A stretch of 36,257 nt of DNA from Candidatus Poribacteria bacterium (GTDB lineage Bacteria; Poribacteria; WGA-4E; WGA-3G), in the NCBI GenBank assembly GCA_022821065.1, contig JAJEEK010000030.1, positions 1 through 36,257 on the forward strand, given 5' to 3'. Position numbers and translations under genes: made by a program. The notes below the pieces were generated by a model. It had not been told where the DNA came from, searched no databases, and worked only from the letters and a program-made list of their open reading frames with translations. Below are positions 17,001 through 24,648 of the stretch, one piece after another (the first letter of the stretch is position 1; each line of letters begins with the position of its first letter).

Positions 17001-17470
17001 AAAGAGATATCCCACCGAAATCCGTCAAACTCTGTTTTATAGAGGATATAACGGTTCGGAAATAGCGTAGACGGTTTGAAGCGCATGCTATCACCGATAG
17101 CAAATTCGGTATATCTTCCGCGGTAACTATCTTCTGTTAAAACTGTTCTGTCCAATTGTGCTGAGAATCTTTCACTATCAAGTTGACCCGTCCAACCGAC
17201 GAATAATTCACCGTTCTGGTCAAATTCTTTCTGTTCACGATAGTTATAGACCTCGTTACCTTCAAGCAGCTCTTTTCCGAACAGGTCATAGAAGAATTGC
17301 GGTTCTTCTTCTAACTGGAAACGCGCTGAGAATTTAGAACTCCCCTCAATCGTTGGTAATAGGGGTTCTTGTGGACCAAGGCTCTGTGCTCCACAACCGT
17401 AAAGCACAAAAGCACTCAGGATACAGGTCGCTACAAGTAAAACATCAATTGATTGTTTTAGCCTGTTCAT
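14069..17470 (-). CDS. Large outer-membrane beta-barrel protein with acidic calcium-loop segment
   Basis: A 1133-aa surface protein. The start is set at the ATG at 17470 because AAGGAGG lies upstream and a membrane signal follows at once: MNRLKQSIDVLLVATCILSA, then FVLYGC. This resembles a lipobox with Cys28 region. The open frame extends 68 codons further up (GTG at 17674) without ribosome site. Strand-rich sequence with alternating hydrophobic and aromatic residues fills the length. The C-terminus ends in a Phe after Tyr/Arg-rich strands, as in outer-membrane barrels. Around residues 675-740 there is a run of seven Asp and two EF-hand/dockerin-like loops (DRDQNGVLDFQED and DLNNNGTIDSLED) that likely bind calcium. 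No TonB plug is visible. It lies directly upstream of the exbB operon in the same direction but ends in its own hairpin. Family not recognised. Confidence 0.75.
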   Translation of the reverse strand: MNRLKQSIDVLLVATCILSAFVLYGCGAQSLGPQEPLLPTIEGSSKFSARFQLEEEPQFFYDLFGKELLEGNEVYNYREQKEFDQNGELFVGWTGQLDSERFSAQLDRTVLTEDSYRGRYTEFAIGDSMRFKPSTLFPNRYILYKTEFDGFRWDISFAQERHLFTLINSRISNPVQLTDAAANLAPTLGRRNGLNEDAGVRHIENARLVGFRAQGLLGDIFRVGFTYINLHKEHPERVENPLMGTVANTPPESISVVFRDDSPEDNHGIVTEFSGFDENLHSDNVQGGVGAAFKSMKVTIVTQALEEVEPLTPQEIEEGVIPPEPKSLPAETQTIEVGISDVIPMTIGGLPAEIRDSTDGEWKIVEGFNKMRVVLVFADPDGAPSPEIAQLVSEGAIEVEADPRTVQSVNFEMVVAGDYNIAIIGSSSANMAESDPEIQEWIKTEDGHIQMPYRDVIEAPGNYGQSSDYTSNRTAQLDNPSAWTGEGRPRKVSYRYGAARAALLYGLDLEGTIGNVFVRAHYSINGKYKQYPTIPKDQVGFSRLKETIEGEDGEESTGISIDPVTNLPVDANGIPTYSETEGERFEAMLGGDGTDEDGDGALARETAWFVQLKSRFGKLYLEGVYYHIDPGYTTTYLNFGSNSDRDQPYSLPRTPESQSEQDPWDETNYALIEDDDDDDDWPDDIDFDGVLPRADDRDQNGVLDFQEDFLIFDADPPVFTDLVDLNNNGTIDSLEDDFEPQYEYGVDREGYHIFAEYDLLDNLSLKVGWLNENEISSRRQNDSKYLHITYQRDIPDFGTILFQNRFVRVQDDIPDYTITLRVGELEPVQISDELDFYNARVNTTTLQFLYTAVPNLTLEAKFLVVLQHQYEQDAEEAIFLDIEAADPEDLDDPLTADQRVDFMVPDEQVRSSGDRREFPFYPDHGINALDPDDTGLIYDPNNWKARRYPERDIRNQQTILKARYEIPLGELPFVDRIGEDLTLTPMVKYIWDRAFDRSAEEIGDALNPRLFLPTDNEPVEYLRFNRRSREDVLGVRLDYQFSQRMNILGGFQYRKFTNRDNNFKNYLTNFPADEDVPVLYRPDLRTRIFEVQAINRGEWLGFNIVILAGYRRTTILLDHTTSNTTFVRAMMGF

Positions 17471-17815
17471 TATTTTGTTTTTCCTCCTTGGAAATAATGA
17501 ATCGGATATTTGGGAAACAATGTTACGATGTAAATAGGTTATCAATCGTTCCGAGTCCCAGGTTTCCGATGAAAAACCTTGAAAATGGACGAAAACTGCT
17601 TGTCTTGTAAACGAAAGTCTAAAAATTGCGTATTGTAAAAGTAACGTAGATGCAATTTCTTTACTTTTCGCCACTGTCGGACAGATACGTGTAAATTACG
17701 GTTACTGTGCGATGCAGGAAACAGCGAGTCTCCTTCCAACAAATTAAGGGTCTATTTTGCGAGATTTTGCAATAAACACGTGGTAAAACTACCCGCAAAA
17801 CTGTTCTTAGCCTTT
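17471..17815 (-). other. Long leader of the outer-membrane protein gene
   Basis: About 340 nt lie between the predicted start near 17809 and the ATG at 17470. Part of it is an open frame continuous with the protein (from 17674), but without a ribosome site. I recognise no riboswitch. A structured or regulatory leader is possible but not demonstrated. Confidence 0.35.
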
Positions 17816-17844
17816 AAGATAGCACTGATGTCAATTTCTGTCAA
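17816..17844 (-). promoter_or_regulatory. Sigma70-type promoter
   Basis: On the minus strand TTGACA (17839-17844) and TATCTT (17816-17821) are separated by 17 nt. It points toward the 1133-aa outer-membrane protein gene. Confidence 0.7.
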
Positions 17845-18228
17845 GTTTTTAACAGAAAAAAGCACGCGTTAAGGTGAAACTTGAGATAAAACATACCATA
17901 AATGTCATATATTTTCAAGTTTAATATCAGTACCACTTCATTTTCGATATTTCGCCCGTCTTAAGGTCGCGTTAAAATCTGGTTCGCCCGTCTTTACATT
18001 CTTTGCAGAAGTGTAGCAATAGAGACTATGTAACGAGAATGTATCTAATGTGAGGATCAATTTACGTCGCGTTTACTGTCTCCCTGAAGACAGTAGAACG
18101 ATAACAAAATCGCTTCCTTGCAGTGCTAACGGATGTACAAATACAGCGATTCCTATTGGGCATGGTATAATTATACTACAATTTGAAAAAAAATGACATT
18201 TTTTTTACAAAAATATGAAAAATAGGAA
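17845..18228. other. Gene-free AT-rich region with a stem-loop
   Basis: No supportable coding frame. A perfect 8-bp hairpin (TACTGTCT at 18074-18081, AGACAGTA at 18088-18095, loop of 6) is the only clear structure. Poly-A and poly-T runs lie near 18185-18210. Confidence 0.45.
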
Positions 18229-18252
18229 AGCCTCGAACCGAAGATCGAGGCT
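18229..18252 (-). terminator. Terminator-like hairpin after the Wzz-like gene
   Basis: AGCCTCGA (18229-18236) and TCGAGGCT (18245-18252) form a perfect 8-bp stem with an 8-nt loop. On the minus strand it is followed by TTCCTATTTTTCATATTTTT. It lies 34 nt beyond the stop of the 468-aa gene and probably ends the envelope operon. Confidence 0.7.
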
Positions 18253-18286
18253 ACAAGTGTTTCCTAACTCTGTATTTTGTTATTTT

Positions 18287-19693
18287 TTACTTCTCAGCAG
18301 CTTTGTTAAAATATTGAGTAAATAAAGCAGTTGTAACACCTAAAACTAAACCAGCGATGCTCGCGATAACAAGAATGAGTTTGATCTGCGGACTGACAGG
18401 GATCTTCCGTGGCGCGGCGCGATCAACGATTTCGATACCACCGACTTGGTTCCGACGGGTCGGCATCTTGGATTCGGCATATAATATTTTTACTTCAAGC
18501 GAACGTTTGACTATTTCTTCAATGAGTCCATTCATTGTCTGGATTTTGGCTCGTATTTGTGTCAAGATCGTATGGTTTTCAGGGATTTCTTTGAGTGCTT
18601 TCGCCAGTTCAGTTTTTAGTTCTTCATATTCCTGTTTGAGACGTTCTTCAGCGTCTTCATAACTTGCTAAGGTTGGTACGAACGTTGTCAACTGATTCTG
18701 TATGTAGGTATAATGAGAAGAGGTACCATGGGTAGTCGTTATTGTTGTCTGTGGTGTGTCCTTGTTCTTCTTGTGTATTTCGGCGATTTGTGCGTTAAGC
18801 CCTTCCAATTCTGATGCGTTTTTGCCAACCTTTTTTGCATCTGCGACGCGCTGCGATTCGAGATTAAAAAGTTTCTCCTGCTGAAAGAGCCAGACTGGAT
18901 TATGAGCGGTGGTTTCTGATAATTGCGTCTGCTGGGGCAATCGGTTGAGTTGAGCTTGTAGATATGCGATGTTTGCGCGCGTTGCGTGAAGTTCCTGCCG
19001 ATTCGTTTCAAGCTTTTCTCGGACATTAGTAGTGCGTTCCAACAGGTTCGTCAGCAAAGGTGCCCATGTTTCTGGGCTACCATTTTCGCGAACAAATTTA
19101 AGAAGTTCTTGTAATTCTTTTTGTATTCGGGCTTCGATTTCCTGTTGTTCGTCTTCGAGGAACTCCATGCGTTTTTTGAGCTCAGTTTCTTCATCTCCGC
19201 GCCGTAATATTTGCATATCTTTTGCGAGTTGATTGACTAAGAGTGCTGCGTTACGTTCTCCCCCTTCTTCCTCAGTCAAGTTAATGGAAATATTAATATA
19301 ATCGGAGTCTGGGTCTACTTGTGCGTTCAACAATTGTTTGAGTTTACCTACCGATGGGAAAAGCGCGACAGCATCTGTGTGTCCACTGTCTTCAAGATTT
19401 TCGATTGCTGTGTTGAGCATTGATTCGGTGGAAAATCGGGTGCTGATAGTCTCCATCTCACGCCGGTCAACGCCGCCGGAGAAGACATTTTGAAAGAGGT
19501 TGGTGGAAGAAAAGGATGGTGTAGTGCTGGGTTGGGCAAGTAGTATTAAAGTGGATGCGGCATAAGTTTTTGGCAAACGGAGCGAAACGATTAGGGCAAT
19601 CCCTAACACCAATAGGACACTTAGACAGATTGTGAAATCATGCTTTCGGATGAGTTGAAGGTAATCGCGTAGGTGTTCCTCCTGTTGCGGCAT
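18287..19693 (-). CDS. Wzz-like polysaccharide chain-length/co-polymerase protein
   Basis: A 468-aa inner-membrane protein with the two-helix Wzz architecture. Helix 1 is near residues 19-37 (FTICLSVLLVLGIALIVSL), followed by a periplasmic Wzz domain (YAASTLILLAQPS). A long coiled coil spans ~150-390 (Glu/Gln/Leu-rich heptads). Helix 2 (LILVIASIAGLVLGVTTALF, near 438-458) is preceded by the Pro-rich AAPRKIPVSPQ typical of the family. There is no C-terminal tyrosine-kinase domain, so it is the transmembrane-only type. Such proteins set the chain length of, or help export, surface polysaccharide. No glycosyltransferase lies next to it. The ATG at 19693 has no good ribosome site; an AGGAGG lies inside the first codons instead. 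Last gene of the operon beginning at 22572. Confidence 0.82.
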   Translation of the reverse strand: MPQQEEHLRDYLQLIRKHDFTICLSVLLVLGIALIVSLRLPKTYAASTLILLAQPSTTPSFSSTNLFQNVFSGGVDRREMETISTRFSTESMLNTAIENLEDSGHTDAVALFPSVGKLKQLLNAQVDPDSDYINISINLTEEEGGERNAALLVNQLAKDMQILRRGDEETELKKRMEFLEDEQQEIEARIQKELQELLKFVRENGSPETWAPLLTNLLERTTNVREKLETNRQELHATRANIAYLQAQLNRLPQQTQLSETTAHNPVWLFQQEKLFNLESQRVADAKKVGKNASELEGLNAQIAEIHKKNKDTPQTTITTTHGTSSHYTYIQNQLTTFVPTLASYEDAEERLKQEYEELKTELAKALKEIPENHTILTQIRAKIQTMNGLIEEIVKRSLEVKILYAESKMPTRRNQVGGIEIVDRAAPRKIPVSPQIKLILVIASIAGLVLGVTTALFTQYFNKAAEK

Positions 19694-19764
19694 GAATATC
19701 TGCTATCTCTGCCCGACATATTGACATATTAGGGTAGAAATTGCCCTCCTTTCTTAGCTTAGAC

Positions 19765-20334
19765 CTATAAATTGTTGGCGATACGGATTTCTTCTTCGTT
19801 AAAGGCTTCGTCGTGCCATTCAGCGATACGCCATTCGTCATTTCTCTTTTCAAAGATAAAGAGGTTGTCTCCTTCGGCGTATGCACCGCTGTATCCACCC
19901 TCAAGTGCGTAGCCATCTGACACAAAAAATTGGATTCTGTAGTGATTCCGTACCTCCGCCTCTGTGCCATCATCATTCATGGAGACTTCTGGCGGTGATG
20001 AGAGTTCTATTTCGATGTCTTGAAACCGTTCAAAAACGCGAGTCGCGGCGGAACGTTCCTGTCGAATATCGTCAAATTCTACATCGTCTGTTTTGTCTCC
20101 GTCTGTTCCCATATCGGAAACATAAAGAAAACCTTCTTCCCAGAAGGTGCCAATGTAGGTATTAACATCTTCTGTTTCATAGCCTTCCCGCCACCGGTCT
20201 AAGACGCTGCTAATTTGCAGCATTTCCTCAGCCGGAATTTGACCGACTTTATCGGCATCTCCACACCCCATAAAACCTATCAGTAGAATGAGGACACCGC
20301 TAATTTTGGCGATTTTGGCGAAAATCTTGAACAT
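19765..20334 (-). CDS. NTF2-like (SnoaL/DUF4440-type) lipoprotein
   Basis: A 189-aa probable lipoprotein. Residues 1-23 are a basic-hydrophobic signal ending in the lipobox IGFMGC with Cys24. The mature part (35-185) reads as an NTF2-like alpha-beta cone: an initial helix ISSVLDRWREGYETEDVNTYIGTF, the LYVSDMG turn, a second helix DDIRQERSAATRVFERFQDIEI and four strands ending in IFEKRNDEWRIAEWHDEAF. That pattern (W..GY...D...Y...F; final strand with W.I..W) is what SnoaL/DUF4440 proteins show; many have no enzymatic role. AAGGAG about 11 nt before the ATG supports the start. It lies 21 nt after the DUF5683-like gene and 71 nt before the Wzz-like gene. A role in ligand binding at the envelope is a guess. 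Confidence 0.75.
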   Translation of the reverse strand: MFKIFAKIAKISGVLILLIGFMGCGDADKVGQIPAEEMLQISSVLDRWREGYETEDVNTYIGTFWEEGFLYVSDMGTDGDKTDDVEFDDIRQERSAATRVFERFQDIEIELSSPPEVSMNDDGTEAEVRNHYRIQFFVSDGYALEGGYSGAYAEGDNLFIFEKRNDEWRIAEWHDEAFNEEEIRIANNL

Positions 20335-20355
20335 AGTTAAGTCTACTCCTTGAAT

Positions 20356-20919
20356 TCAAAAGGTTTTAATAATACCCAAATAAAGACGTGTAGGGGTCGC
20401 ACCGATTTCAATCCCCAAATTTTCAATATCTCGTGCATCTTGTTCTATAGATTGAATCAGGGTCGTTGCATTGTTAAAGTTGGCACTCACATAGGAATCG
20501 ATAAGGCTGTAGAGCCAAATACCGATACCGGTATACATGAAAAATGTCCGGAGTTTGAAACGTTGATTTGCGTATTCGTAGCTTGCTAAAACCTCTTTTT
20601 CGCTATGAAAACCGCTCCAAACCATCTCTTCGTAAACCGCGTACCGATTATTAAAAGAGTTTTGCGCCAACAAAGCACCGATGATAGAACCGCCGATTCC
20701 TAGGACCGTTAGGCTCCCTCGGTAGTAACTACCACTGTAAAACTGTCCCCATCCGGGAACGAAGGCGGAACGTACCATTGCTCCAATAGGTGAAACAAGT
20801 TTAACCTGTTCCTCTGTTTCAACCGTTTTTTCTGTAGTTTCTATGGTATTTTCAGCCTCCTGTGCAAAACTGGCATGGAGGCTGAAAAACAGTAGCGCGA
20901 TAATTAGCAAAAGTCGCAT
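20356..20919 (-). CDS. DUF5683-like small membrane protein
   Basis: A 187-aa protein from the Met at 20919, where a clear signal peptide begins (MRLLLIIALLFFSLHASFA/QE). The open frame reaches up to 20979, but its first 20 residues are polar and would hide the signal. A Glu/Thr-rich linker is followed by SPIGAMVRSAFVPGWGQFYS, then GSYYRGSLTVLGIGGSIIGALLA. This is the SA..PGWGQ.Y.G.Y.RG motif of the DUF5683/TM2-like families. A last hydrophobic segment (FFMYTGIGIWLYSLIDSYVSANF) follows. Function is unknown in the family; many members sit beside cell-envelope genes. The region upstream of 20919 adjoins the stop of the 530-aa gene, so it is cotranscribed. No strong ribosome site is seen. Confidence 0.75.
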   Translation of the reverse strand: MRLLLIIALLFFSLHASFAQEAENTIETTEKTVETEEQVKLVSPIGAMVRSAFVPGWGQFYSGSYYRGSLTVLGIGGSIIGALLAQNSFNNRYAVYEEMVWSGFHSEKEVLASYEYANQRFKLRTFFMYTGIGIWLYSLIDSYVSANFNNATTLIQSIEQDARDIENLGIEIGATPTRLYLGIIKTF

Positions 20920-20979
20920 CTGATTATGTAGGCTTCGTGTCTGCAGAGAGTTCCTCGAAACCTGTGCTACTCCTATCAC

Positions 20980-22572
20980 TTAGCGTCTCCGCTTCGTGCG
21001 TTGCGTTGTCCGACTTCGATCGTCATCGTCATCATCGCTTGAACTGCTTGAACGGCTACGCGATGAGCTTGAACTTGATGTCGTCGGACGTGTCCGTGTC
21101 TTTGTAGAAGATGAGCTGCTTGCGCGTGTGCGTGAACTCGTTGAGCTCGAACTGCGGACACTTGATTTTTCACGCGACGAATTTGTCGTTGAGCTGCTTG
21201 CGCGTGTGCGCGAACTTGAAGTCGTGCTTCTATACGTCGGGCGCGAAGTACTGCTTGTACTTGAAGAGAACGACTTATTTGTTGAAGTGGTTGAACGTCT
21301 ATAAAGCGGGGTGCTCCGTTGTGTCTGAGTGGAACTTTTGTAACGACTCAGATTTTGTGTTGTGGCCGGATAGTGCCGCTGTTTACTGACTGTACGCTGT
21401 GGGGCATAGGTGCTCTGCCTTATCCTGTTTTGACGGAGTGTTGAAGCAGAAGCGACGGTGCGCCGTTTCTGCGAGATGATTGACTGACGTGCAACCCGTT
21501 CTGTTGTTGCAGGGGTCTGTTTCCGGTGATTTTCGAGCGTGGTGCGAACGCTCCTCCGGACCGCTCCCCGATCCTGTCTCCGATTGTTTGCTGACACTCT
21601 GCTACGACTGTACTGTTGACGTGTATTTTCATGCTGGGCACTCCACCGATTCAACTGTGTTCGTCGTTGGTAAACTTTCGGTGTGCCGCGATAAGCACTA
21701 TAGGAACCGTAGTACGGTGAATAGTAGCGGTAGTAGGCACGTGGATAATAGCCGCGGTAGCGTCCGAGATACCCACCATAACGCGAACGGATTGAGAGGT
21801 AGTGGTGATCGTAAATCGGGTAACTCCATCGGAGATAATAGTCATAGTCTGTCGCGTAATAGACAGGACCGTCATAAAAGTAGAGATATGTGTAACGGTG
21901 CCACGGTCGCCAGTGGTAGGTCGGTGTGTAGCGTTGAATCACTCTAACTTTCGGTTGCCTACGATATGTCGAGACCTCAAGGTGCTCTACATCAATCTGC
22001 TCGCCACCTTCGGCGACAATATGGAGTTCCATCCATCCGTCTTCAACATGACCGGCTGCCGGGATTTTAATATGTTCGGATCGATTTTTGGCTCGGAGGA
22101 TAAAGGTATCGCCGTAACGTGTCTCTTTAGCGTTTTCATCGTAGTAGCCGCGCCGTGTTGCCTCGCGTTTGGTATTACGGATCCAGGTGCGCCCTGCGAT
22201 CGGTTCTTCATAGTCTTCAATTTCAAGTCGATGCGGTTCGCCTCGATAGCGGACCAAGACTTCAATATACTGTGTTCCTGCTGGAATCTCAAACAGGTAT
22301 ACCGCACTGGCAATTGCGAATTCGTAGTTGTCTGCGCCCTGAGCATCGTTCGCCCAAGCGGTGAGGCGAACACCGTCCTCAAACCGGGGACTGGCAGTAA
22401 TTGTTGCATTCCCGCGTTCTATCCATTCATCAACATCGCTTGCAATGCGATGCTCGCGACTCAATCGGTCCGCGTAATAGTCGTAGTCTGCGTTCGCGAG
22501 GGTTGACAACCCAGCGATTACAAAACAGCTGATGAGGCATACTACGCTTAAAGTCGAAATCCGGGTTTTCAT
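20980..22572 (-). CDS. Secreted Tyr-rich and Ser/Arg-rich protein, 530 aa
   Basis: An exported protein with no family I can name. Residues 1-28 are a signal peptide ending ANA/DY. Residues ~30-205 form a beta-rich domain (VYLFEIPAGTQYIEVLVRYRG, then DTFILRAKNRSEHIKIPAAG) like a carbohydrate-binding or galactose-binding sandwich. Residues ~210-300 are packed with Tyr, Arg and Trp (HWRPWHRYTYLYFYDG, YRGYYPRAYYRYYSPYYG). The last ~230 residues are low complexity, rich in Arg, Ser, Thr and Gln, with near-repeats around SSRTRASSS, a run of six Asp and a final basic KRRR. Such a tail is probably disordered and strongly cationic and might bind acidic polysaccharide. AGGAG before the ATG supports the start. 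First gene of a four-gene operon. Confidence 0.72.
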   Translation of the reverse strand: MKTRISTLSVVCLISCFVIAGLSTLANADYDYYADRLSREHRIASDVDEWIERGNATITASPRFEDGVRLTAWANDAQGADNYEFAIASAVYLFEIPAGTQYIEVLVRYRGEPHRLEIEDYEEPIAGRTWIRNTKREATRRGYYDENAKETRYGDTFILRAKNRSEHIKIPAAGHVEDGWMELHIVAEGGEQIDVEHLEVSTYRRQPKVRVIQRYTPTYHWRPWHRYTYLYFYDGPVYYATDYDYYLRWSYPIYDHHYLSIRSRYGGYLGRYRGYYPRAYYRYYSPYYGSYSAYRGTPKVYQRRTQLNRWSAQHENTRQQYSRSRVSANNRRQDRGAVRRSVRTTLENHRKQTPATTERVARQSIISQKRRTVASASTLRQNRIRQSTYAPQRTVSKQRHYPATTQNLSRYKSSTQTQRSTPLYRRSTTSTNKSFSSSTSSTSRPTYRSTTSSSRTRASSSTTNSSREKSSVRSSSSTSSRTRASSSSSTKTRTRPTTSSSSSSRSRSSSSSDDDDDDRSRTTQRTKRRR

Positions 22573-22684
22573 GAGAGTACTCCTCTATGTCGTGTCCTTC
22601 ATGTGGCATTACCGACAGGCTTTTTAACCCGCTGCGCGCTGTGCCGTGTGAACAACTTTACCTTAATTTCATAGTTATGAAAAA

Positions 22685-22713
22685 ATGATACAATTTTCTC
22701 CAAAAATTGTCAA
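22685..22713 (-). promoter_or_regulatory. Sigma70-type promoter of the envelope operon with inverted repeat in the spacer
   Basis: On the minus strand TTGACA (22708-22713) and TATCAT (22685-22690) are 17 nt apart. The spacer is almost filled by the perfect inverted repeat CAATTTT-N5-AAAATTG (22691-22709), which could be an operator. The start would fall near 22678, about 105 nt before the 530-aa gene. Confidence 0.7.
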
Positions 22714-22722
22714 GGATTAATC

Positions 22723-22749
22723 GAGGTTAACCGATTTCTCGCTAACCTC
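22723..22749. terminator. Hairpin between the BMC operon and the envelope operon promoter
   Basis: GAGGTTA (22723-22729) and TAACCTC (22743-22749) are perfect arms. It lies 105 nt beyond the flavoprotein stop. A T-run (CTCTTTTT) follows only on the plus strand, so it may instead be a binding site upstream of the -35 box at 22708-22713. Confidence 0.4.
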
Positions 22750-22853
22750 AATCTCTTTTTACCTATGATTTCGATATTCTGATCGCAATTCCCGATTTAG
22801 TTATGGATAAACGGCTTGCTCATACTGATGAAATCTAACAAATCTGGAAATCC

Positions 22854-23588
22854 TTAACGCTTCGGTATCAGTTTGATACCTCTCTTTTTCGCCTGCTCAC
22901 GTGCAAGTGGCGTGATAACTGTCTGTTTCGCGTGGACCAATTCCCGCACCTTTGCGTCCAGATTTGAAATAGTTGATGCGCTAATCAGAGGGCCGTCCAA
23001 ACTGACGGATGAGTCGCTTGTTTTGTTGTTAATCGACTCGGCGATCTGTATCATAGGTACGAATTGAACGCCGAGTTCAGACAAAACGTTTACATATTCG
23101 ACCTCAATAGCGTTGATTTTTTGAGATGCCTTATCTTGTTTAAGGGCATCGGAGACGGCTATGACTGTTTTTCCTTTTAAGAGTGCTTCATACACGAGGT
23201 AAGTGGAGGGTGTGTCCACCAATCCTAATGCCAGTTTCGCTGCCATCGGATGTGAGAAAACAGGTAGTACAATTTGCTGATAGGTATCCACCAAAGCCGG
23301 TATATCAGTTAGATTGTTCTCTTGTAGGACGTTTTCTTCACCAAAGGCTGCATGAATCGTCTTGAGATTCAGAACTTTAGTTGCGAGATCGGATAAAATT
23401 ATTGTAATTTTCCATCCGTCTTGCCTACAAGTCCGTATCTGCTGGAGCGGTTCATCCAATTCGAGTTGTGTTGCCCCGAAGATTGCGAGGAGTTGTTTCT
23501 CGCCAGCGGCCTGCGAATCAGTAGATGTGTGCTCTTCGAGTACCTGCTCTACGATTTTCCTGATCTGATCAATCAGTTCCTTGTTCAT
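22854..23588 (-). CDS. BMC-associated flavoprotein
   Basis: A 244-aa protein of the HFCD-type flavoprotein family found in BMC loci. The ATG at 23588 is chosen because the product then begins with the amphipathic helix NKELIDQIRKIVEQVLEE, which resembles an encapsulation peptide that targets enzymes to the shell; an upstream TTG would add 11 odd residues. The core has LLAIFGATQLE (strand and flavin-binding loop), then IVLPVFSHPMAAKLALGLVD and EALLKGKTVIAVSDAL, the usual flavoprotein signature. The C-terminus ITPLAREQAKKRGIKLI is the BMC-type end segment. Together with PduL and a shell protein it belongs to an aldehyde-metabolising compartment; its exact redox role is unclear. It lies 22 nt after pduL. 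No Shine-Dalgarno, so translation is probably coupled. Confidence 0.78.
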   Translation of the reverse strand: MNKELIDQIRKIVEQVLEEHTSTDSQAAGEKQLLAIFGATQLELDEPLQQIRTCRQDGWKITIILSDLATKVLNLKTIHAAFGEENVLQENNLTDIPALVDTYQQIVLPVFSHPMAAKLALGLVDTPSTYLVYEALLKGKTVIAVSDALKQDKASQKINAIEVEYVNVLSELGVQFVPMIQIAESINNKTSDSSVSLDGPLISASTISNLDAKVRELVHAKQTVITPLAREQAKKRGIKLIPKR

Positions 23589-23610
23589 ATTGTTTTGAGA
23601 TATGGGAAAC

Positions 23611-24315
23611 TTACCGCACAATTTCGACGGGTTCGCCGCCTTTCAAACCGGCAGCATTGGAATCATCGGTGTCTAAATGCATCTGAAGCACATAGTCTTC
23701 AGAAATCTTTGGGCGGACGTTTTCAAATGTCAAAGCGCGCTCACCTCGGAAGTGCACCTTTAGAAGGTCTCCTTCGCGAATATTGCGTGCGTCGGCATCA
23801 TTCGGTGTCATGTGGATGTGCCGTGTGGCACAGATAGCACCTTCCTCTAAGTAAACGCTCCCTGCGGGTCCGACGAGCGTAATTGGTTCAGCACCGTCGA
23901 GGTCGCCTGAATCTCGAATCGGTGGATTGAGCCCGAGCCGAATTGCTTCGGTTTGTGCGACTTCAACTTGTGAGTAATCCCGGACGGGTCCGAGTATACG
24001 TACAGCTTCAATCGCGCGCATCCGTTTTCCGACGACGGTCAATGTTTCATTCGCTGCGAACGCTCCGGGTTGATAGAGCGGTGCGTAGACGGTGAGTTGG
24101 TGTCCAGCACCATAAAGGATCTCAAGATGTTCTTGTGTTACGTGGGCATGTCGTGCTGAAACACCAACGGGAATCTGCTGTTGCTGCGTAACGGCATCAC
24201 ATGCCCGGTTTCCCGGGTCGCAACTTCTCAAAGCACAACCACTGCAGGCTTGATCTGTCGTCAGTCTGTTCACAACACGGCGGGTAATCAGTTCTACAAG
24301 TTCACGGTCTGGCAT
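23611..24315 (-). CDS. pduL: Phosphate propanoyl/acyltransferase PduL with Cys-rich N-terminus
   Basis: A 234-aa PduL-type phosphotransacylase that converts acyl-CoA and phosphate to acyl phosphate inside microcompartments. Residues 1-18 (MPDRELVELITRRVVNRL) are an encapsulation-peptide-like helix. The twin beta-barrel family motifs follow: VGVSARHAHVTQEHLEILYG (Zn-binding His), YQPGAFAANETLTVVG, RILGPVRDYSQVEVAQTEA, PPIRDSGDLDG, ICATRHIHMTPNDADA (second His set) and MHLDTDDSNAA. Unusual is a cysteine cluster between helix and barrel: Cys24, Cys27, Cys32 and Cys39 (CX2CX4CX6C), which could hold Fe-S or Zn or form redox disulfides. It is second in the operon, 57 nt after the shell gene, and its last codons overlap the alternative start of the flavoprotein gene. 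Confidence 0.93.
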   Translation of the reverse strand: MPDRELVELITRRVVNRLTTDQACSGCALRSCDPGNRACDAVTQQQQIPVGVSARHAHVTQEHLEILYGAGHQLTVYAPLYQPGAFAANETLTVVGKRMRAIEAVRILGPVRDYSQVEVAQTEAIRLGLNPPIRDSGDLDGAEPITLVGPAGSVYLEEGAICATRHIHMTPNDADARNIREGDLLKVHFRGERALTFENVRPKISEDYVLQMHLDTDDSNAAGLKGGEPVEIVR

Positions 24316-24372
24316 CTGTGATTCGCCTTTTTTGTTAGGTTATTCCGAAAGTTTTTAGGCAAGATGAACAGT

Positions 24373-24648
24373 TTACGCTTTCTTTAAAATGGTTTCAACT
24401 TCAGCGTGTGGGCGTGGAATCACATGTACAGAGACGACTTCGCCGACACGTGCGGCAGCTTCAGCACCAGCATCCGTTGCGGCTTTCACTGCGCCGACAT
24501 CACCGCGGACCATAACAGTCACGTAACCACCGCCGACCTGTTCGTAGCCGACGAGTTGGACATTCGCTGCTTTCACCATCGCGTCCGCAGCTTCAATACT
24601 GCCAACCAAACCTCTTGTTTCGATTAAACCCAATGCATCTCCGGTCAT
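24373..24648 (-). CDS. BMC-H hexameric shell protein
   Basis: A 91-aa BMC-domain shell protein of the PduA/EutM/CcmK type. Hexamers tile the facets of a bacterial microcompartment and pass metabolites through a central pore. Family marks: [20 protein letters not shown] at the start, [25 protein letters not shown] (the GGG loop lines the pore), [26 protein letters not shown] and a short C-terminal tail. It is the only shell gene in the window; BMC-P pentamers and the aldehyde dehydrogenase that normally accompany it are not adjacent, so the complete set is split or elsewhere. AGGAGG precedes the ATG with about 14 nt spacing. First gene of the operon with pduL and the flavoprotein gene. Confidence 0.95.
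   Translation of the reverse strand: MTGDALGLIETRGLVGSIEAADAMVKAANVQLVGYEQVGGGYVTVMVRGDVGAVKAATDAGAEAAARVGEVVSVHVIPRPHAEVETILKKA

Noticed and set aside
14069..17470. TonB-dependent receptor as partner of the ExbBD genes
   Set aside because: No TonB box or plug domain is visible; only the barrel-like character is supported.
21000..21300. Long plus-strand frame opposite the Ser/Arg-rich tail (Leu/Glu-rich)
   Set aside because: It is an antisense shadow of the low-complexity codons; no start signal or promoter supports it.
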